NCBI GenBank assembly: GCA_963971535.1
Contig: OZ020589.1
Coordinates: 92,755,182-92,819,181 of the forward strand
DNA: 64,000 nucleotides
Source of the DNA: Notolepis coatsorum
Lineage: Eukaryota; Chordata; Actinopteri; Aulopiformes; Paralepididae
Reading direction: 5' to 3'
This document shows positions 58,787-64,000 of this stretch, piece by piece (positions within the stretch are counted from its first letter, which is position 1; each line of letters starts with the position of its first letter). The translations under genes and the position numbers were made by a program. The notes under the pieces were generated by a model. It did not search any database. It saw only the letters and a program-made list of their open reading frames with translations, and was not told the DNA's origin.

Positions 58787-59748
58787 TCAGGCCACTGAAC
58801 TTAGAAGCAGGCCAGGACAGTGTTTCTAGTTGTATTCTAAAATTCTATTCTATAGTATTCTAAAATGTGACTATATGGTTTTATATTAACTTAATAAATA
58901 AACAAAAACGAAAAATCTACTTATTTCAACGAACATTTCAAACTAAATAACAGATTATGCACATAAAACGCTGAAAACAACCGAAGCAACAATAGTATTT
59001 TAATGAGGCTATTATTATTATCATTATTATTTTGCAACAAGTTAGCCCTCTCATAAATAGCACATATAAATGAATAACTAACTTGAACTAACTTAATAGG
59101 ATTGAAGTGATATTTGGCTTAAAAAATCGGTCGCATGACAAAAAAAAGAAAAAAAAAAGCATGACGATGTGCATTGGGCCGCGGCTCTCTGACGCCTTAT
59201 TTTCTGGGCCCCGGCCTGAAAAGTTTGGGAACCCCTGCAATAGAATAGTGCAGTGCAGTAAAATAGAATAAAATAATGCAATAGTGCATTGCAATAAAAT
59301 AGTTATCATCGTATTTTTTCGGGAGGCCGGTAAGGAGTGCATTACAGTAGTCGAGTTGGCTTGAGATAAAGGCATGGATCTGGTTTTCAGCGTCCTTTTG
59401 ATTTATAAATGGCCGTACTTTAGCTATGTTTCTAAGGTGGAAGAATTAAGTTTTTGTCAACTTGTTGATTGTGATTTAAAGCTTGGGTCTGAGTCTACCA
59501 TAACACCAAGACTTAACTCACTCAAATACAGTTAGCAGCTGGATAGACCACAGATGGAAATGAGCTTCTGCTAAATCTGGTGCAAACATATTTTCATGTA
59601 ACAATGATGAATTGAAAAAAAGAAAGAAAAAAAAAATTTTTTTTTATTTTTTTTTATTTTTTGTAATTTTTTTTTAAAATAGATTCTGGGCTTTTCAGAA
59701 TACATCCGGGGCTTGAGCCCAGGTAGCCACCCCCTAGCTCCTCCCCTG
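58252..59748. mobile_element. hAT-like element holding another hAT
   Basis: Ends read CAGGGGCGGATTTAGG and, inward from the right, CAGGGGAGGAGCTAGG, with a further shared CCGGGGCTT word. The flanks are similar (GCTAGCAG left, GCTAGCAC right) but not exactly placed, so the target duplication is uncertain. The interior has T-runs and no transposase. Confidence 0.6.
58679..59237. mobile_element. Charlie-like hAT MITE (559 bp)
   Basis: Termini are CAGTGGTTCCCAAAGTCGG and, inward from the right, CAGGGGTTCCCAAACTTTTC. The duplication CAATAGAA (58671-58678 and 59238-59245) is exact. An A-run of about 30 lies at 58752-58781. No coding. Confidence 0.9.
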
Positions 59749-60299
59749 GCTAGCACTAGCCTGTTGTACAGAGGCGGACAGCGTGTCTTCAGTCTGGCTG
59801 TCTGCGTGCTCACTACTGAGCGGAGGGAGACACTCGGATACCCAACAGCGGGGCATCTGGTCTGCAAGAGCAGACTGGTAGCGCCAATCGGACCGGGCAG
59901 CGTCTTCCCGCCTTCATCACCACGCAGCGGTCGACTACTGCTCGCTACAGAACCCCTCCGGGTTCTCGCCACTAGGATTACTAACTCTCTCTCCACCTCT
60001 CTCGGCCGGCAGAGGGAATTGTTCCTCTGCTGCAACGGTAACCGCGGCAACGTTGGCCAGAACACTTTAATAGAACCATTTGGGCGCCCATCTAAATTTA
60101 GCTATAGTATTTTAATTAGGAATTGTATAAAGTACTAAGAATATTTGTATGTATGTTTTTTCCCCCTTGTTTATATAAAATGGCATTATGATTCAACAGT
60201 TTCCTCGCTCTTTCTAGTCTAGGTGACTCCATTTAATTTAGTTTACTCAGTTGTGTAATTTGGTATCAATTAGTTTGGCAGTTAAGGCATCCTAAACGA
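59749..60299. other. Unassigned, possibly LTR upstream part
   Basis: GC-rich to 60070, then AT-rich with TATATAAAA at 60172. It may be the left part of the LTR whose end is next to the primer site at 61594, split by the L2 LINE. This is position-based inference only. Confidence 0.3.
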
Positions 60300-61537
60300 A
60301 ACTAAACGAGAACAAAACTGAAATTCTAATTATCGGCTCCAAAACTAAAAAAGAAACATTAATAAAGAACCTGGGGGGACTAACCCCTTGGATCAAATCT
60401 GAGGTCACTAGTCTTGGGGTTATCATAGATTCAGAACTGAACTTCAATTCTCATATTAGCAAAGTGACGAAAACATCGTTCTTCCATCTCAGAAATATAG
60501 CAAAAGTACGACCATTTATTAATCAGAACGATGCTGAGAAGCTAATTCATGCATTCATATCTAGCCGGTTAGACTACTGTAATGCACTTTTCACAGGTCT
60601 CCCTAAGAAAACCACAGAGAGGCTTCAGCTAATCCAAAACTCTGCAGCCCGACTGCTAACTAGAACCAAAAGGAGAGAGCACATTAGTCCAGTCTTAGCT
60701 GCTTTACACTGGCTTCCTGTAACATTTAGAATTGACTTTAAGGTCCTTCTCCTTACATACAAAGCTCTAAATGGACAGGGACCTAGCTACATCGCCAACA
60801 CTCTAATAAATTACACACCAGCAAGAACACTGCGATCATCAGCTGCTGGACTACTAGAGGCTCCCAGAAGCAGTCAAAAGAGGATCGGTAATGCAGCCTT
60901 TATCAACTATGCCCCAAAACTATGGAACAAACTACCCCAAAACATCAGGGAAGCCAACTCGCTAGACATCTTTAAAAGACAGCTTAAAAAATCTCTTTGC
61001 TCAGGCATTTCACTGATAGATATCTGCTACCACCTAGTGGCAAGAGGAAACATCAGGGATATCCTGACACAACTTGTATTTACCTGCACTATTCTTACCC
61101 TGCCTACTCTTATACACTGCCTATCAAATTCATGTGTCGGTTATTGCACTTTTTACTTCTTACTGATGACTATTTTTAAACTGAATCATTTTAAACAATT
61201 TTTATTATTTGCTAGATCCAAATGTGAAACACTGTGATTATTTGCCATATCTTGCTATGCTCGCTCATGCCTGTATTTTTTATGTCCGTTCTATTTTATA
61301 ATTTTTTGACTATTTTTAAACTGAATCATTTTAAACTATTTTTACTATTTGTGTTACTGAAAACTGTAAGCGGAGAGCCTATTGGGATGCTAGATCCTAA
61401 TGTGAAACACTGTGATTCTACCTGTCTATCTTTTTATGCTCGCTTATGCCTGTATTTTTTACTGTTGTGAAGCACTTTGAACTGCAACCTCTGTATGAAA
61501 AGTGCTATACAAATAAAGTTATTATTATTATTATTAT
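60300..61537 (+). mobile_element. L2 LINE, 5' truncated
   Basis: From about 60300 the text reads NENKTEILIIGSK, then the 60464-61237 frame gives [70 protein letters not shown] and a C-terminus near LWNKLPQNIREAN. This is the final third of the L2 RT ORF. The 3'UTR contains a roughly 150-bp duplicated unit (TTTTTAAACTGAATCATTTT at 61171 and 61312). The end is TGCTATACAAATAAAGTTAT plus ATT repeats, the usual L2 tail. Confidence 0.9.
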
Positions 61538-61593
61538 CCGACCAACTCCCTAAGGTGAAATTGATATACAGTCCTTTAAGCTCCAGCACAATT

Positions 61594-61610
61594 TGGTCCT
61601 TCGAGCCGGA
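61594..61610 (+). promoter_or_regulatory. Primer-binding site, tRNA-Tyr type
   Basis: TGGTCCTTCGAGCCGGA is complementary over all 17 bases to the 3' end of vertebrate tRNA-Tyr (…TCGAAGGACCA) as I recall it. It sits just after a CA that could end the LTR. Confidence 0.65.
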
Positions 61611-61739
61611 GCTAACCAGATGGGATGTCCCGAAAGAGCGAGGCAGGTTCAATAGGTAGAACCCCCCCCCCCTCTCCCTGAAGGGAAGTCACGTGCTTTT
61701 AGAGGGCGTAGATTACCCTCCCGACTAGATGACTGTGTC

Positions 61740-62189
61740 TTGGGTACACCCAGTAGCCCTAGTTCGGAGAGCAATCAGCATGTGCTAAACACATCAGCTG
61801 ACCGGACAGTAGGGGACCTTACAACCCAGACGGCAGGCACACCCCAGCCAGTAGAGGGTGCTGCTGCCACACCGCAGTTAGATCAGACTATGAGAACAGA
61901 GTCAGACCCAACTGACACCCTGAAGAGAAGAAGAGACAAGAGGTGGCAGTCCCGTGTAGTAACGACATAACTACTTTCCCGCCACTGAATACCGCCAACC
62001 AAGATGAGTCTGATCAAGAAGAGGAGCGTGACTCGACTGAAACAGACTCGCAACCTGGCAAGGATATCATTCCCCCAGACTTCAATCACTTCCAACCTGG
62101 AGAGTTCTTCCTATACACTCACAGAACTGGTAGGCCCCCCAGCAGATCACGGAGCAGAGGGAGCATTACAGGCTCAGAACTCATGTTCC
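61740..62189 (+). pseudogene. Gag-like N-terminal region (fossil)
   Basis: Low-complexity acidic and Ser/Thr-rich text (ESDPTDTLKRRRDKRW; FNHFQPGEFFLYTHRTGRPP; SRSRSRG). No named domain. Assigned to Gag by position after the primer site. Confidence 0.4.
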
Positions 62190-62448
62190 AATCAAATCAA
62201 ATCAAATCAAATTTATTTATAGGGCCCAACAACACACGTTAATGTCCCCATGGGCCGTACAGATCTTCTTTAAACAAGTCAAGAAGAAAACATAACAATA
62301 AGTCAAGAACAGAACAAGAACACCATAAGGTGCAAACATTTTTAGATGGATGCAAATAAATGAAAGAATGCAAGCACTCCCAGACATACCCCACGCGAAG
62401 GTAAGGAAAAACTCACTAAAACCTAACAATAGGGGGAAAAAAATGCAT
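62190..62448 (-). mobile_element. 3' tail of the long L2/CR1-like LINE family
   Basis: The minus strand matches 10184-10468: CACTAAAACC/GGTTTTAGTG region, GGCCCATGGGGACATTAACG and a TTTGA-repeat tail at 62193-62215. About 255 bp remain. It interrupts the Gag-like region. Confidence 0.85.
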
Positions 62449-63154
62449 GCAACAACAACGCGAAGATGCACTCGCAAGAGAGGAGCAACGACGCCAAGAT
62501 GCACTCGCAAGAGAAGAGTGACTCTACCAAGATGCGCTCGACAGAGAGAGAAGAGCCGCGGAAGCACTGGAGCGTGAGCGTGATAGAGCGGCAGCCCAGG
62601 CCTTGGAGTACACCCGGCTCGCTACCGCCCAACTGCAATCGGCCTCTGCCTCCAGGCAAATATCAAGAGCATCCACTAGGAATAACTCACCCCAGGGCCG
62701 CCAGCCTGAAAGGGAGGAGCACCCGGCTAGGTATCTCCGACCCCGAAGAGGGGACAAGGCCGACTCCGAAGACCTGGAAGGGCGACTGGCTCGTCTGCAA
62801 AAGGAATATATGGCACCAGGAGAGGTGCCACCCCCATCTCGACGTGAGCGGCTACCCGCCACACCCAGAGCAACCTCCAGATCCCATCAACGTTGGCCGG
62901 AAACTACACCGGCCCCTAGGTACGACCCGCTTCCACAGCGCCCACCAGGGAGCGCCATCCCATTCTTCAAAGATGATTCTAGAAGCCAGTACCATGACAT
63001 GAGGATGTGTCTGGAGTTCCTCCTGGGCGCCGCCAACCACAGCGAGCAACAGAAGTTCCTCGAGCTGTCTATGCACTGTAGGCTGCCTGCGGCCAAGCTC
63101 ATATGCACTGCCAACGCATACTCCCCCACCCCCTATACTTAGTCTATCCAGGCC
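62449..63154 (+). pseudogene. Gag-like region with coiled coil (fossil)
   Basis: The text is rich in Arg, Glu and Ala with a repeated REDALAREE-type unit (predicted coiled coil). The later part has FFKDDSRSQYHDMRMCLEFL and KFLELSMHCRLPAAKLICTA, reminiscent of the Gag of fish BEL-type elements. It is cut by the Mutator-like insertion; related text follows at 63827. Confidence 0.5.
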
Positions 63155-63817
63155 GCGTCTATTCTTATACCAACGGATTTCCAGTTCCGCATTCTGCGAT
63201 CTGATTGGCAACTGACGTATGCTAGTTACGCCCCCGGTAAGTTATCTACGCCAGTTCAACTCCGAGGTAAACAGCTGTTTCCATGTTTCCGCCCATGACT
63301 TTATGTGCACTAAAGTGCGGGTAAGTTTAAAGTGCACATGATCACGGAAGCGTGACAACCCTAACATGTCATGTGTCACAACAGAATGAGTAGGTGAGTG
63401 TTAGGCCTACAGAAAGTGTAATCTATTGATTGACTTGCAGCATGACCTAGTCAATTGGGTAGAAGAGTCTTGTGGGCGAGATTATGCATGACCAGCCTGT
63501 GATCTAAAGAGCATATTACCTACAAATCGAATGCTCATGCGGTTTTTAGGCTATTCTTATGCCATGCTCACTCCGGCGTTAGAAGGTAGCCTAATAACTG
63601 GCATGTTTCAACACCAGTTGTCTGTTGTCTGATGTGGCTGCCATTCGCGCAATAATGAGGTTGTGTTTTGAACATTTGAGCCGATTGATACGAATTGGAT
63701 AATGCAGGCGCGAGCTGGGCGTAACTGGCGTAGATAACTTACCGGGGGCAAAACTAGCGTACGTCAGTGGCCAATCAGATCGCAGAACTGGAAATCCGTT
63801 GGTATAAGAATAGACGC
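63155..63817. mobile_element. Mutator-like non-autonomous element (663 bp)
   Basis: Long terminal inverted repeats of about 100 bp start GCGTCTATTCTTATACC on both sides and run to GGTAAGTTATCTACGCCAG. A 9-bp duplication ATCCAGGCC is exact (63146-63154 and 63818-63826). Long TIRs with a 9-bp duplication point to the MULE superfamily. No transposase inside. Confidence 0.75.
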
Positions 63818-63826
63818 ATCCAGGCC

Positions 63827-64000
63827 CTGGACGAGCGCTGGGGACGCCCGTGGGACCACATATTGGATGAGATCCACGAGCTACCCTGATGGAGCTCTCA
63901 GAGTTCCTGAAGTCGGAGATGAGGCACATCCGCCTCCCCAAGCGGGAAGAGCAGAGAGGCAGTGGACGCAGTGGACGAGACAAGTCCGACCGAACGGGGC
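63827..64000 (+). pseudogene. Gag-like region continues to window edge (fossil)
   Basis: The text LDERWGRPWDHILDEIHE resembles the continuation of the Gag-like region left of the Mutator-like element. It runs off the window. Confidence 0.4.

Larger units (their letters stand above)
61538..64000 (+). mobile_element. BEL/Pao-like LTR element, 5' part (fossil)
   Basis: A probable LTR end (CCAGCACA, 61590) is followed after 4 bp by a primer-binding site and then Gag-like coding stretches. The element continues beyond the window. It is interrupted by an L2-like LINE tail (62190-62448) and a Mutator-like element (63155-63817). The family is inferred from the Gag-like text (KFLELSMHCRLPAAK) and is tentative. 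Broken; age not estimated. Confidence 0.5.

Overview
This window looks like teleost fish nuclear DNA. The evidence is the mix of repeats: L2/CR1-like, Rex1-like and RTE-like LINEs with simple-sequence 3' tails, many hAT elements with 8-bp target duplications, piggyBac elements at TTAA, a tRNA-derived SINE, several LTR retrotransposons, and one C2H2 zinc-finger exon of a type expanded in teleosts. I cannot name the species. Almost everything outside the zinc-finger exon is mobile DNA, much of it nested.

Layout. About 290-10468 is one long L2/CR1-like LINE cut up by later insertions: a TTCGAA-rich remnant holding a LINE fragment, a hAT at 1913-2807, a piggyBac at 3878-4814, a SINE at 5144-5617, an L2 tail, a second piggyBac piece, an RTE at 8300-9267 and a fold-back hAT at 9356-10175. 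A Rex1-like LINE (10968-12004, minus) follows. Next comes the zinc-finger exon (12873-14332), the only clear host gene. Low-complexity DNA with two minisatellites runs to 17037. LINE family 'B' copies lie at 17038-18680 (with a SINE inside) and 24570-25930. A Gypsy remnant with an integrase region covers 18781-22071. A minus-strand LTR element with a matching LTR pair spans 23703-32764 and contains LINE B and a long RTE ORF.

33745-46413 is a 12.7-kb LTR element on the minus strand. Its 1.69-kb LTRs differ at only about ten positions, it has a 4-bp target duplication, and it carries a Gag region with zinc knuckles. I see no reverse transcriptase, so it resembles a large non-autonomous (LARD-like) element. 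47575-57640 is a second Rex1-like LINE split by two large hAT elements (47610-50797 and 52660-56239) plus a TTAA-flanked insert. The second hAT holds a LINE B tail that holds a third hAT (54006-55791), which holds three more LINE B tails.

The right end has a hAT within a hAT (58252-59748), an L2 LINE (60300-61537), and the 5' part of a BEL-like LTR element with a tRNA-Tyr-type primer-binding site. That element is interrupted by an L2-like LINE tail and a Mutator-like element with a 9-bp duplication.

The genes here do not form a pathway. The window is best read as a dated stack of insertions around a zinc-finger exon. The strongest leads are the young Gag-only LTR element with apparent two-part tRNA-His complementarity, the near-perfect fold-back hAT, the five-level nest, and the LINE B family with its repeated 3'UTR motif and many tail-only copies.
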